Origin: a virus
Direction: 5' to 3' (one strand)
Length of the DNA: 64,000 nt
IMG/VR virus record: IMGVR_UViG_3300020200_000015
Location: 18,961 to 82,960 of that record
Both the position numbers and the translations under genes were made by a program. Positions 34,613 through 43,507 of the stretch are shown here, piece after piece. The notes under the pieces were generated by a model. It did no database searches, was not told the origin of the DNA, and saw only the letters and a program-made list of their open reading frames with translations. Numbering within the stretch: position 1 is the first letter of the stretch; each line of letters begins with the position of its first letter.

Positions 34613-35076
34613 TAGAACCTCTGCCCGCCAACTACACCGCCACCGCTAGCTTGCTTTCTGCGACCGAAGATGATGTCTTCCATCACATTCTTGTCGCGCA
34701 AGTGACGAACAAACAGTCTCTGAGCACGTTCAATCGCCCTAGCCAAGTAACGACCCCTGGTTTTGTGTTCAAACTCTTGCCGGCGACCGTATGGCACGCT
34801 AACTGTGAGTGCACCTGAAAGGATACGTTGTCGGCCTGACCCCGACGCTTCGATCCAATCGATCGAATTGATCAATTTGCCTGTGAGTCTTGGCGACCAG
34901 TTAGGAGTCTTTGTCAGCTTCTTAGCGTTTCGACCAGCATCATTTATTTTTTCCACGATGTACTCGCGGAGATTTTTGAGAGTGCTGTGCGCAGGCCAGC
35001 CATTCGGAGTTTCAAGCACCTTGATATCAAAGGCTCTGCCGTTGATGTTGCTAAAGCCGAATGTAGTTTTAGCCAT
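34612..35076 (-). CDS. HK97 gp10-like head-tail joining protein
   Basis: 154 aa, basic. It has the typical features of the gp10 family: helix with REYIVEKINDAGRNAKKL, the SPRLTGKLINSI segment, VPYGRRQEFE and a final helix of the type RYLARAIERAQ. Members form a neck or completion component. The last residues are Gly/Arg-rich. Overlaps the preceding gene by 8 bases. Confidence 0.65.
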   Translation of the reverse strand: MAKTTFGFSNINGRAFDIKVLETPNGWPAHSTLKNLREYIVEKINDAGRNAKKLTKTPNWSPRLTGKLINSIDWIEASGSGRQRILSGALTVSVPYGRRQEFEHKTRGRYLARAIERAQRLFVRHLRDKNVMEDIIFGRRKQASGGGVVGGQRF

Positions 35077-35515
35077 TGCGATCTAGCGTTAGGGCGAACT
35101 TGATGAGTATGGCGTTGCCTGCGATCTCAGTGACATCGCTACCGGCGACATAGTAAAGCCCGCTGGCCAACGGTGTACCCAGAGCAATCTCGCGGATCAG
35201 ATTGTTAGCGTACAAACCGCTGATGAGATCAAAGGGGTACAAAACCGAGGAGTCACCCACCTTCACTCGACCCCCTTGACCAAGTAAGGAATCGCCCAAC
35301 CTTATAGTTCCTACAACCCCGGAAACAGCCATCCACGAATCGGACTGAAAGTAGGTGACTTCCTCAGTAAATGTGTCAAGAATGCCGCTGGTTGCGTAAA
35401 CGCGAATGCGCGTAGGCGACCAGGCACCGTGAAAAACGTCACGCTCAAGCTCGGATCGAAGCAAATCGATCGAGTCTGAGATGTAGATATTCTGGTAGGT
35501 GCGATACCTAGCCAT
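35069..35515 (-). CDS. Putative head closure/neck protein
   Basis: 148 aa, beta-rich, with one N-terminal helix (ISDSIDLLRSELERDV). It sits in the slot between the adaptor and gp10-like genes normally used by head-closure proteins. Assignment by position; no decisive motif. Confidence 0.5.
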   Translation of the reverse strand: MARYRTYQNIYISDSIDLLRSELERDVFHGAWSPTRIRVYATSGILDTFTEEVTYFQSDSWMAVSGVVGTIRLGDSLLGQGGRVKVGDSSVLYPFDLISGLYANNLIREIALGTPLASGLYYVAGSDVTEIAGNAILIKFALTLDRNG

Positions 35516-36024
35516 CAGTACCTATGGTCAGGGCTGGTATTTCGGCGCACGGTCGAGTTGTCAAAGTTGCGCTGGTAGTGCGGCTGGACGGTGCTGTTGA
35601 AGTTAAGCATACCGCCCGTGCTACGCTCGCTGATGCCCTCAATCTTGGCAGTAAGCTGGCGCTGCCTAGCTTCACTATAGCGCTGCTGCAAGGCTTTGAC
35701 AACCTCAACCAAGTTCTGCGCTACGTTCGACGGATCGACAATCTCTTGATTAGCTTGCCACTTAATTCTACGCGCCTCGTCCTGCGCTATCTGTAAAATA
35801 GCATCAGCGCGAGCGATGAGCATACACCACGACTCTTGTAATGCATTCATCGACTCTGCATTAGCGGTGCCGTCAGTAGCCTCTGCTGCTGCATCGTCGA
35901 TGATGTCGAACAATTCCTCATCAGCAAAAGCATACTCACTCGGGCCAAGCGGCTGCCCGGTACGCTTGCTGTAGAAGTCTTGGATCTTACGACGAAGCTT
36001 CTGAACTTGAACTGTTGTAGCCAT
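35515..36024 (-). CDS. Putative head-tail adaptor protein
   Basis: 169 aa, mainly helical in the first 130 residues (KLRRKIQDFYSKR, DEELFDIIDDAAAEA, SWCMLIARADAILQIAQDEARRI), followed by an extended polar tail. A helical bundle with long tail fits the connector Ad1-type protein. The start overlaps the stop of a small upstream frame as TGATG. Confidence 0.5.
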   Translation of the reverse strand: MATTVQVQKLRRKIQDFYSKRTGQPLGPSEYAFADEELFDIIDDAAAEATDGTANAESMNALQESWCMLIARADAILQIAQDEARRIKWQANQEIVDPSNVAQNLVEVVKALQQRYSEARQRQLTAKIEGISERSTGGMLNFNSTVQPHYQRNFDNSTVRRNTSPDHRY

Positions 36025-36179
36025 CAGAGTGTCGGCACGGCGTCAGCAATCAATTCAAGATACTTCTGGTAGATTGCAAGCCCCATGTACATTTCTGATT
36101 CACTAGAATAATGAATGGCGTCTGGCCTCAAGATTGCCAACGACGAGAAATGTTGGGATGGTGGCCATATCTCAATTAT
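36024..36179 (-). CDS. Possible small ORF upstream of the adaptor gene
   Basis: A 51-codon open stretch ends at TGA 36024-36026, overlapping the next ATG. Its translation looks protein-like (ILRPDAIHYSSESEMYMGLAIYQKYLELIADAVPTL region), but there is no in-frame ATG near its beginning and no clear ribosome site; TTG codons or an internal ATG (about 36092) are possible starts. It could also be the remnant of a longer gene. Confidence 0.3.
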   Translation of the reverse strand: MIEIWPPSQHFSSLAILRPDAIHYSSESEMYMGLAIYQKYLELIADAVPTL

Positions 36180-36188
36180 CTATACATA

Positions 36189-36264
36189 GATGAAGCCGAG
36201 TGACCGGCAACGCCGAATCACCCAGCTTCATCTGCTGCCTAAAGCAGTTTCTCGCTGTTTTAGT
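36189..36264. other. Pair of hairpins between structural and lysis-type genes
   Basis: 36189-36203 pairs with 36218-36232 over 15 bp (two G-U pairs) with an inner CGGC/GCCG stem. A second hairpin pairs CTAAAGCAG with CTGTTTTAG (36240-36264). A third partial one (CAGCCG/CGGCTG) follows near 36268-36292. None has a clear T run. They fill most of the 286-base gap and could end or process transcripts. Confidence 0.55.
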
Positions 36265-36310
36265 GCTACCAGCCGTTAGCCAAAAGAGCGGCTGATACGG
36301 CTGATGAGCA

Positions 36311-36565
36311 TTAAACAGGCTTAGGGGGCTCTTGAGGCTTCACAGCCGGCGGTGCCCAAATATCGGTGAGCGATTGGCTGATGATCCAAACTGCACCGAG
36401 AAAGACAGCAGCAGCGAGACGGCACTCGGCGCGCACGCCTTCAAAGCCGACAGAATCGGCGTTGGCGATAGCAACAAGGCCGAGCAAAAAAATCATCGCT
36501 CGCTTGCTGTCAGCAAGCTCACGAAGCGTGTCCCAAAAGGGCGCGAAGATTCCAAGTGTTTTCAT
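36311..36565 (-). CDS. Small membrane protein, holin candidate
   Basis: 84 aa with two hydrophobic segments (AMIFLLGLVAIANA at about 24-37 and LAAAVFLGAVWIISQSL at about 50-66) and a Pro/Lys-rich tail. Two-segment topology and the adjacent membrane and lipoprotein genes suggest a lysis cassette. No specific holin family recognised. Confidence 0.5.
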   Translation of the reverse strand: MKTLGIFAPFWDTLRELADSKRAMIFLLGLVAIANADSVGFEGVRAECRLAAAVFLGAVWIISQSLTDIWAPPAVKPQEPPKPV

Positions 36566-36804
36566 GCGATGATCTTCCCAACTGCGACGATGGTTTGCAC
36601 GATTGCAATCACGTTCGCCAGTTTAACAGCGTTTGCCTGATTGGTTGCAATGGCATCCTTCAGCTCGACAATCAGTTTGTCGATCCGATCTTTGTCGATC
36701 TTGCTCTCGAAGATCTTTGCAGCCTGCTCAGGCGTGAGTTGTGAAAGGTCGTAGCTGCTATCCTGCCTAGCAGCGTTGATGGCATCATCCCAGGAAGGGG
36801 GCAT
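36562..36804 (-). CDS. Small protein with C-terminal membrane segment
   Basis: 80 aa. A charged helical N-terminus and long amphipathic helix are followed by a hydrophobic C-terminus (LANVIAIVQTIVAVGKIIA). It overlaps the next gene by 4 bases. It could be a tail-anchored holin-like or lysis-regulating protein. Confidence 0.5.
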   Translation of the reverse strand: MPPSWDDAINAARQDSSYDLSQLTPEQAAKIFESKIDKDRIDKLIVELKDAIATNQANAVKLANVIAIVQTIVAVGKIIA

Positions 36805-36812
36805 CGTTTACC

Positions 36813-37136
36813 TCACTTTGTAAAATCTTTGATCTCACGCGCCAGTTCTAACACCTGCTGCTGGAACTTGACAGGATCGATCACACCAGCAGTATTCAGA
36901 TACTGCACGAAGACAGTCATCAGATCGTTGAAGCGACGGCGATCTTCTTCAGCAGCGGCCATCACAATGGCAATCGTCTCAGGGCTGGGCTTGCCAGCCA
37001 TGAAGATCATCTGCCACTTGCCAGAGTGCTGGGTGAAGATCGTGTTGAGCTGGGCAGCAGCCTCTGTCGTCTTGGCGGCATCGACAGTGCTGCAACTAGC
37101 AAATGCGAGAATGAAGAGTGGAACAAACTTGCGCAT
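36813..37136 (-). CDS. Putative lipoprotein of the lysis-type cluster
   Basis: 107 aa with an N-terminal signal (MRKFVPLFILAFASC) whose lipobox ends at Cys15. The mature part is helical. A lipoprotein beside small membrane proteins suggests an outer-membrane spanin-like role in a Gram-negative host, but sequence alone does not show it is a spanin. Confidence 0.55.
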   Translation of the reverse strand: MRKFVPLFILAFASCSTVDAAKTTEAAAQLNTIFTQHSGKWQMIFMAGKPSPETIAIVMAAAEEDRRRFNDLMTVFVQYLNTAGVIDPVKFQQQVLELAREIKDFTK

Positions 37137-37137
37137 A

Positions 37138-38520
37138 TCAGCCTCTCTTGTTGAGTGCTTCGAGAATCAGGTCTTTAAACTGGATGGCGACTACATCCCA
37201 AGTCGGGGCGTAATCGTTCGCCGCTGCATCTTTCCTCATCTGTGCCGCATACTCTTTGTCAACAAACACCTTGTTGATCTTATCAGCAGCATCACCAATA
37301 TCAGCGTTCGCCCACTCGTTCTCCCAAGTGACGAACATGTCGTAGTCGCGGACGGCAACCGTGGAGCCGCCACCCTTAGAAACAAGTTCAGGCATCGAGC
37401 TGTAGTCGGTGACGAGAGTCGGCACGCCGCACGACAGCGTTTCTACAATCGGCAGTCCAAAGCCTTCGCTGTGCGACAAGAAGCAGTGGACATCGAAGCA
37501 GTTCATGATCTGAGCGAGCGCTGCGCGAGGCAAACCGTGCAGAGCCTTGTAACCAGGCGTGATGGCAACGCGACCGTTCAGATCGAGACGATAGAAGATC
37601 TCATCGATTCTCCAGCCAATGCCGGGTCTATCGTGCACATCGGCACCATCGCCGCGTGTCGTGTGCAGATAGATGATTGACTTCTCAGTCTCTTCGCGCT
37701 GCTGGAACGCCGGGCACACATCGCAGCGGAAGCACTGCTTATCGCGGCAGAACTCATTTGCCGTCATCGTTTGCGCGATTTCACCCGTCTTGGGGTCGCT
37801 AATGTTGACCTCTTGGCGTTCGACCCAAGTCTTGCAGTTGAACGCCTTGAAAGCCTTTGCAACACGGGGAATGCCCTTACGGACCTGATTTCGACCAACG
37901 AAGCCGACGATGAACTTATCGGCAAACTCCTTGCCGAGAGTCATGCCTTTACGCTTAGTCATCAGCTCATCGTGATCAGTATTCTCATTTGTGCCTTCCG
38001 GATACCATGGGCGGAAGGTCACCTTGTCAACACCATGCAAAATCAGTCGCGGCGCACGGAACGGCACTTGCTGTTCGACAATTTCTTGACCGAACTTGCT
38101 GAAGGTCACAAGGCAGTCCGGCTTGCGCAATGATGATTGCCACGGGATTGAGATAACGTCACGGTCAATCGGCACGTAAGCAAGCCACATGAAGCTATCA
38201 CGCGCCCTGCAAACAGCCACATGGTCAGTCATCCACGGGTCGCCAAGCGTCAGAACCACCTTTGGCTTGACATTGTCAATGATAGCATTGAAGCTATTCT
38301 TGCCGAACTGGTCCTCGCCAGTCCAAAACTGCGTTGTGTGCAGATGAATGCCCATCGAGCGGGCTTGCTCAAGGTGATTTGGGTTGGCGTGCCACCCAAG
38401 ATAGTGCACCTCGAAAGTGTCCATCGAAGCGAGCCTAGCGCAAAGCTCACGACCGACAGTACCAAAGCCGGTGTCACCCCAATCGGACATGAACAGAATC
38501 TTGATTTTGTTATGAGTCAT
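37138..38520 (-). CDS. Glycosyltransferase family 4-like protein with Cys-rich insertion
   Basis: 460 aa GT-B fold. N-terminal ILFMSDWGDTGFGTVGREL, central VGFVGRNQVRKGIPRVAKAF, and the C-terminal donor-binding signature CFLSHSEGFGLPIVETLSCGVPTL with SxxEGFGLPxxE typical of GT4. An insertion at about 255-275 has four Cys (258, 263, 266, 269), a likely metal site not usual in the family. It probably transfers sugar to a virion protein, phage DNA or a host glycan. It follows the major capsid terminator and precedes the small lysis-type genes. Confidence 0.8.
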   Translation of the reverse strand: MTHNKIKILFMSDWGDTGFGTVGRELCARLASMDTFEVHYLGWHANPNHLEQARSMGIHLHTTQFWTGEDQFGKNSFNAIIDNVKPKVVLTLGDPWMTDHVAVCRARDSFMWLAYVPIDRDVISIPWQSSLRKPDCLVTFSKFGQEIVEQQVPFRAPRLILHGVDKVTFRPWYPEGTNENTDHDELMTKRKGMTLGKEFADKFIVGFVGRNQVRKGIPRVAKAFKAFNCKTWVERQEVNISDPKTGEIAQTMTANEFCRDKQCFRCDVCPAFQQREETEKSIIYLHTTRGDGADVHDRPGIGWRIDEIFYRLDLNGRVAITPGYKALHGLPRAALAQIMNCFDVHCFLSHSEGFGLPIVETLSCGVPTLVTDYSSMPELVSKGGGSTVAVRDYDMFVTWENEWANADIGDAADKINKVFVDKEYAAQMRKDAAANDYAPTWDVVAIQFKDLILEALNKRG

Positions 38521-38531
38521 TTTCGTTCTAG

Positions 38532-38558
38532 CTTTTACTGATAGTGACTACCATTCAA
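38532..38558 (-). promoter_or_regulatory. Weak promoter candidate for the glycosyltransferase/lysis operon
   Basis: On the minus strand TTGAAT, 15 bp, TAAAAG, located after the capsid terminator and before the glycosyltransferase gene. The spacing is short, so confidence is low. Confidence 0.3.
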
Positions 38559-38592
38559 GCATAGCTATTAGAAGCACTTCATAATGAAGCTA

Positions 38593-38639
38593 CGAAAACA
38601 AACCAGCCCCGCCGTGTGTGGTTTGACGGCAGGGCTGGC
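38593..38639 (-). terminator. Rho-independent terminator after the major capsid gene
   Basis: Stem CCAGCCCTGCCGT pairing with ACGGCGGGGCTGG (one G-U pair) around 38603-38638, followed by TTTGTTTT on the minus strand. It ends transcription just after the capsid gene. Confidence 0.85.
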
Positions 38640-38655
38640 TCTTCTAACTACGGTA

Positions 38656-39657
38656 TCAGAAATCGCTCACCGACACAACGGTCGTCGGGATGCTCGACAA
38701 GCCCCTGATCACAGCAGCCTCACCGACGAGGACGCCACGACGGAACTTGCCAACCATCACCTCCGCATCATGCAGCAGATCCTGGAAGTTACCCAGGCTC
38801 AGCGGCAAGCGGTTCGTGCTGATGAGGCGCTTCTTGGACTCGATCATGTAGGCCGTGCCAGACGGGATGTACTCCGTCACGATCAGCCTCATGCGGCCAG
38901 TCACCTCGTTGCGCGCAGCGCTACCGACACCAAAGTCGCCCGGCGTGGTCATGGCCAGCTTGGCGAGAGGCTCACACTCCGGCGGGACCAGCAGGACGTC
39001 AGGACGGTGACGGTTGCGGCGCATGGTCGTTGAAGCTTCATTCAACGTGTTGATCATCTTCGCCACGTTTGACGTACCCGTGCCGCTGAAGCTAGTCGTG
39101 CCACTGAGGCCAGAGCTGACCGACGCCAAGATAGCGCCATAGTGAATGGCGGCCATCTTGTCATTCGCAGCCGAACGGAAGTCCTCCGTCACCATCTCGA
39201 TCAGGCCCATCTGGCCATCGGTGAACCACTCGTTCGAGTAGCCGATAGCAGCGCCGTACTTGACGTGACGAACGTACTTCTCAGCCGACGTGACTCGGTT
39301 GAACTTGATCTCGCCGTTCTCACCAACCTCGGTGAACATGATGCCGTAAGCACCAGCCGAGGCCGCATCCTCAGCGGCGTTGAACGTAGCCGGCTCGTTA
39401 GCGCCTGAAAGCTGCGTCACCACCTGTGAGGGGCGGAAGGGGAACAGTTCACCATGACCACGGCCAGGGATCACGCGGAAGATGTCCTGCCAACCGATGT
39501 CGGCAGAGTTATCGTTCTGCATGAAGAACTCATTGACCGCAGTCGTGAAGAACTGCTTGGTGTCGGAAGTCGCGATGATTTCCTGCACCTGACCATCTTC
39601 CTCAATGACCATCTGGCCATTGCGGAAGTTGACATTATCCTTGAAAAGCTTGCCCAT
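38656..39657 (-). CDS. Major capsid protein (HK97 fold)
   Basis: 333 aa. Features of the HK97 fold seen in order: N-terminal arm, E-loop region (VIPGRGHGELFPF), long spine helix area with TSAEKYVRHVKYGAAIGYSNEW, P-domain helix (MVTEDFRSAANDKMAAIHYGAILA), and C-terminal RRGVLVGEAAVIRG. Decoration and protease/scaffold genes lie upstream, a strong terminator downstream. Builds the icosahedral shell. Confidence 0.9.
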   Translation of the reverse strand: MGKLFKDNVNFRNGQMVIEEDGQVQEIIATSDTKQFFTTAVNEFFMQNDNSADIGWQDIFRVIPGRGHGELFPFRPSQVVTQLSGANEPATFNAAEDAASAGAYGIMFTEVGENGEIKFNRVTSAEKYVRHVKYGAAIGYSNEWFTDGQMGLIEMVTEDFRSAANDKMAAIHYGAILASVSSGLSGTTSFSGTGTSNVAKMINTLNEASTTMRRNRHRPDVLLVPPECEPLAKLAMTTPGDFGVGSAARNEVTGRMRLIVTEYIPSGTAYMIESKKRLISTNRLPLSLGNFQDLLHDAEVMVGKFRRGVLVGEAAVIRGLSSIPTTVVSVSDF

Positions 39658-39680
39658 CTGAGTTGTCCTCTTTTGTTAGA

Positions 39681-40214
39681 TCACGCCAGCGTCGCGGGGG
39701 CGATCGCAGCCAGACCGTGCAGCGGCAAGCCGGTGAGCTTGACGTCAACCACGTTCATTCCAGTGAAGGGGACCGTGGTGGCCGTGTAGTTACCGCCAAC
39801 CGCGAACCCGACAAGAGCGCCACTGATGGCACCCATCCAAACATCGCCGATGACGTTATCGGTGACGCCCGAGGCCACGTTGCTCGTGAACTGCGCCCAA
39901 AGCGGGTCGCCATCAACGACAAGCGTACCGGAAGCAGGCAGGCGGAAGGTAAACACGCCCGCGATGGTCATGTCACCCTTGCCGGTGCCCGTCTGTGACT
40001 CAGCTGCAACGCCGTCGCCGATCTGAATCGGACGACCGTCCAGCGTAGTCAGTTGGACCGTTGAACCAGTGATGTCATCCTCGACAACACCGATCCAGGC
40101 TCTGCCGGTCGCCGCGCTACCCGTGCGACGGTAGAGGCTACCGCCCACGATTGTACCACTCGTCACGCCACTGATCGTGATCGAGTTACCCTGCTGACGA
40201 AAGTTCTTAGCCAT
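39681..40214 (-). CDS. Capsid decoration/cement protein (DUF2190-like)
   Basis: 177 aa, Gly/Thr/Val-rich beta protein with repeated patterns such as GVTSGTIVGGSLYRRTGSA, VAAESQTGTGKGDMTIAGVFTFRLPA and GDPLWA, matching small capsid-cement proteins that sit next to major capsid genes. It would stabilise the expanded head. Confidence 0.7.
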   Translation of the reverse strand: MAKNFRQQGNSITISGVTSGTIVGGSLYRRTGSAATGRAWIGVVEDDITGSTVQLTTLDGRPIQIGDGVAAESQTGTGKGDMTIAGVFTFRLPASGTLVVDGDPLWAQFTSNVASGVTDNVIGDVWMGAISGALVGFAVGGNYTATTVPFTGMNVVDVKLTGLPLHGLAAIAPATLA

Positions 40215-40235
40215 TTGATGTTTCTCCTACTGTGA

Positions 40236-41474
40236 TCAGTTGCCAGCACGCTTGGCGCGTGCATCAACGATGCTTGAAGCCAAAATGGTATCAAGCTTCG
40301 CGCCACCCTTACGAGCGGGCGGGTTATCGGTGTGTGTGCGACGAGCGGCAGTGGCGCGCTCGCCACCGACCATCTCAGCCAGTTCGGCGATCTCGGCGTA
40401 AGCGGCACCCATGCCGTCACTCAAAGCCGCCTTGCTCTTCTCCAGGTCGCCCTCGACAACCTTAATAGTGACGCGCTTCATAGCGACATCAACCAGTTTG
40501 GCGTCATTGCCGGGCTTGGCCTTCATCTCAACAACCTGCTCGGCCATGTAAACCTTCAGGTCGCCTTCGATTCGAGCGTTACGCTCGTCTTCGAAACGCC
40601 TCTGCCATGAAGTTGACTCGTCCTTAGCGGACTGAACAGCAGCCTGCATCTCAGCGACCTCAGCAGCCATCGCCGCCTTCTCATCCTTGAACTTTTCGCG
40701 CTCCCGCACCAGTTCACGAGTCGAATTCGCGATCTCCTGAATCTCAGTCGCCGACTGCTCACCAACAAGAGCCATAATTTCGGTCTTGTATTCGGCGAGC
40801 AGCTCTTCCTTGGTGAGCTTCTTAGTCATCGTGTCCTCAGTTATGGTTTCAGTTCCAATTGTGGTAACTACCATCTCAGATACAATAGCTGTCACTCCAG
40901 CGTGAACTAGACCGCCTGCACCCGGATTGCAGAAATCCACACTCTTCAAAGGCTTCACAAGATGGGTAACGTTTCGGGTAGTCTCAGTACCCGTTCTAGT
41001 CATCCTGGCAGTGCCAAGGATTGAAACGCTACCAGCCATCTTCTTCTTGATGTCATTACGCAGCTTGCCATCTGCATTAGAGATGTAAGCCTTTCCAATG
41101 GCGGCGAGTACTTTCTTGCCTTCGACGTCAATTACCTGCTCTCTAGCAGCGATGATTCTACCGACAGGTTCGCGGTACTTCCAGCTCTGCGTACCAGGCT
41201 CTTCATGGCCCTTGTACATGTTCACGCCTACCATGGCGTCAACGCACGACTTGACAGCCGGTGCGGTGTAGATTCTATCGTTGTTGCTCAAGCCTTCATA
41301 GAGGCCGACAAACTCAACAAAGAATGGATTCTCGTCGTCCTTAGTCATCTCTTGGACAACGTCATCGTTGAGCGCAATAACACCATCAGACGTCTTCCAC
41401 ACATCTTTGTCAGTGATCTCACTGACATTGTGCGAAAGAAGCTCGAAACCGATATTCTGCTCTGTTGAACTCAT
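40236..41474 (-). CDS. Prohead protease fused to scaffold domain
   Basis: 412 aa. The first 215 residues resemble a prohead protease: FVGLYEGLSNNDRIYT, MYKGHEE (candidate catalytic His) and MAGSVSILGTARM (candidate catalytic Ser in GSVS). The C-terminal half, from about 230, is a long charged coiled coil (KLTKEELLAEYKTE ... AEVAEMQAAVQSA), typical of internal scaffolds. Both functions in one chain are known in other phages; the scaffold is usually cleaved during maturation. An internal in-frame ATG (near 40829, MTKKLTKEELL) might express the scaffold alone. Confidence 0.7.
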   Translation of the reverse strand: MSSTEQNIGFELLSHNVSEITDKDVWKTSDGVIALNDDVVQEMTKDDENPFFVEFVGLYEGLSNNDRIYTAPAVKSCVDAMVGVNMYKGHEEPGTQSWKYREPVGRIIAAREQVIDVEGKKVLAAIGKAYISNADGKLRNDIKKKMAGSVSILGTARMTRTGTETTRNVTHLVKPLKSVDFCNPGAGGLVHAGVTAIVSEMVVTTIGTETITEDTMTKKLTKEELLAEYKTEIMALVGEQSATEIQEIANSTRELVREREKFKDEKAAMAAEVAEMQAAVQSAKDESTSWQRRFEDERNARIEGDLKVYMAEQVVEMKAKPGNDAKLVDVAMKRVTIKVVEGDLEKSKAALSDGMGAAYAEIAELAEMVGGERATAARRTHTDNPPARKGGAKLDTILASSIVDARAKRAGN

Positions 41475-41941
41475 ATCTCGTTCGCGTTCTTTAGGTGTTC
41501 GCGCTCATCGCGGTAAATCCTATTATCAAAAACAATCGGATAGAATCTTCCTGGACTCCTAAGCATGATGGCCACTTTCGCCATCTTCACAGGATCCCTC
41601 GTTCCCAGATACTGATTGCACATTTCTTGAAGATTGGAATTAGGAGTCATAAAGCCATTGCAGATTTTCACAGTCTTCGAAATGACGCTATTCAGCTCAA
41701 TATGCTTCTGACGCCAACTCAGCAAGAAATCTTCTGTTCCGCACAGATCGCCAGCTTTTTCGCACTCTTTATTGAAGTGCTTCTCGAAATACTTATAATC
41801 GAAGATGTATCTCGACCTAGCATCCTTGTGATAGGCCGAGTACATTCCGATCAACTGCCAAGCTGAGTAGATATTCTCCCGATGGAAGTGAAAGCACATG
41901 TAGTGCTCGCGGTATAGCTTACCGCCAATTCTAAACATCAA
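41471..41941 (-). CDS. Unknown protein between portal and protease
   Basis: 156 aa, rich in Tyr, His, Cys and basic residues (MCFHFHRENIYSAWQLIG). Overlaps both neighbours by 4 bases. Location inside the head module suggests a head assembly or internal protein. No motif identified. Confidence 0.6.
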   Translation of the reverse strand: MMFRIGGKLYREHYMCFHFHRENIYSAWQLIGMYSAYHKDARSRYIFDYKYFEKHFNKECEKAGDLCGTEDFLLSWRQKHIELNSVISKTVKICNGFMTPNSNLQEMCNQYLGTRDPVKMAKVAIMLRSPGRFYPIVFDNRIYRDEREHLKNANEI

Positions 41942-43506
41942 CTGGAACGACTCCCGCCTGTTTCACGGCTTCTATCGCGCCGAGGGCGTATTTCAACGTC
42001 GCCAGCTCTTGATTCACGCTCGCTCGCCGCTGTAGCAGCGTTTGCAAGCGCAGTTTCAGACTTCGATGCCTCATCTGGCGTAGGTTCGGTGGGATCGAGC
42101 ACCATACCGACATCGACCTTCTTTTGCATGATCTCTGACTGCTTCTGAATGTCACGATCCATCTCATCGAGCTGACGATCGTAGTTCAAGTTCAATCTAG
42201 CAGCAGCAGTGCGCGGCGACAAGTAGCCGCCTTCGAGTCCGAGCTTGTTGGTTTGCGCAACCTCAAGATCCTTGTCCTGCGAGATGGTGGGGAACTCAAC
42301 TCTGCCAGTGAAGGGCTTTGCATCCCCTTCGTCGTCGGTTTCAATGGTCAAACCAGAGTTGATGCCATACTTTGACTTGACGGTCAGTACAAACTGGAAG
42401 ACCATCATCATATAGTGCGCCCACAGGTCTTGCCGGTCTTCAAACTTCTTGATGACAGGCAATTGCTGCGTCTTCGATGTCGCAAGGTTGCTATTGCTGC
42501 CGTCAGCAAGCATGAACTCTGCGAAATTGACGCCAGCGGCAATAATCAGCAAGATGGCACGACGAGCCTCTTCGTTATGCGACGCCGGCCCCTTGAACTC
42601 AAGAATCTTCCACTCCTCGCGGTCATTGTGGACAGGATTCGAGCCAATCGACCACCCACGGTAGCGCGAAATGGCTGCCGACACTTCATCTGGCGTACCG
42701 TCCTTGATACTGATGTCAAAGCACGGTGAACGATACAGCTTGTTGATGACAACGCCGTCGCGCAGGAACTCTTGGTAGTTGTCCAACCACTCTTTGATGG
42801 GAATCAAGTCAGATTGGCCGAAAACGTCCATATTGCCCGAATTCAGCTTAATTTGAACGACGCAGCCGGTTTCATCGGCATCGCTTTCGTAGTCATACTT
42901 CGAGATATCCGGGATTGTGCGGGTGCGCTGTTTATAGTCACCCTCGGAGTACTCAAAAATGTAGTTGTAGATGTCACCAACGTCCTCTTCAGCAGTCTCA
43001 ATGTTACTGATGTTCTGTGGCGGGATGAAAGTGACTTGAGTGTCACCCGGTCGCCAGATAACACGGTTTCCGATCTTGGTCTCAGCCTTCTTCGGCCTCA
43101 GCCACATGTAGACTTCGCCGAATGCACTCAATTCATCTGATGCAGAACGCAGCCTCACTTCAAGCTTGTTCTTTTTGAAGAACTTAACTGCGTAGTACTG
43201 AGCCACTTTATCATCGAACTCAAAGATGAGTCCGCGACCAAGGGTAAAGTACGAACTTGTGTGGATGATGTTGCCGCCAAGCGGGTCGAACTTCCAAAGA
43301 CGGTATGCCTCATCTAGAAGCTGCTGACGGTTGGCTTCAGGCAGCTTGAACGGCTGCAAACCGACGTTGATCATCAGTGGGGTCGTGTTGAACGATCCCC
43401 CAGAATTGACCCACACCTCTTGCACAGGAGCGTCTTTATCAACGATCAAAGGATTACCCTTGGGATCTTCGACAAGCACCTTATTTGTTTTCGTGAGCTT
43501 GGTCAT
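41938..43506 (-). CDS. Portal protein
   Basis: 522 aa, the usual size. It includes KFDPLGGNIIHTSSYFTLGRGL, a typical portal clip/stem region, YMWLRPKKAETKIGNRVIWRPGDTQVTFIPPQNI, and a C-terminal helical region with GGYLSPRTAAARLNLNYDRQLDEMDRDIQ. Position between terminase and protease agrees. Forms the dodecameric DNA channel. Confidence 0.85.
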   Translation of the reverse strand: MTKLTKTNKVLVEDPKGNPLIVDKDAPVQEVWVNSGGSFNTTPLMINVGLQPFKLPEANRQQLLDEAYRLWKFDPLGGNIIHTSSYFTLGRGLIFEFDDKVAQYYAVKFFKKNKLEVRLRSASDELSAFGEVYMWLRPKKAETKIGNRVIWRPGDTQVTFIPPQNISNIETAEEDVGDIYNYIFEYSEGDYKQRTRTIPDISKYDYESDADETGCVVQIKLNSGNMDVFGQSDLIPIKEWLDNYQEFLRDGVVINKLYRSPCFDISIKDGTPDEVSAAISRYRGWSIGSNPVHNDREEWKILEFKGPASHNEEARRAILLIIAAGVNFAEFMLADGSNSNLATSKTQQLPVIKKFEDRQDLWAHYMMMVFQFVLTVKSKYGINSGLTIETDDEGDAKPFTGRVEFPTISQDKDLEVAQTNKLGLEGGYLSPRTAAARLNLNYDRQLDEMDRDIQKQSEIMQKKVDVGMVLDPTEPTPDEASKSETALANAATAASERESRAGDVEIRPRRDRSRETGGSRSS

Positions 43507-43507
43507 T

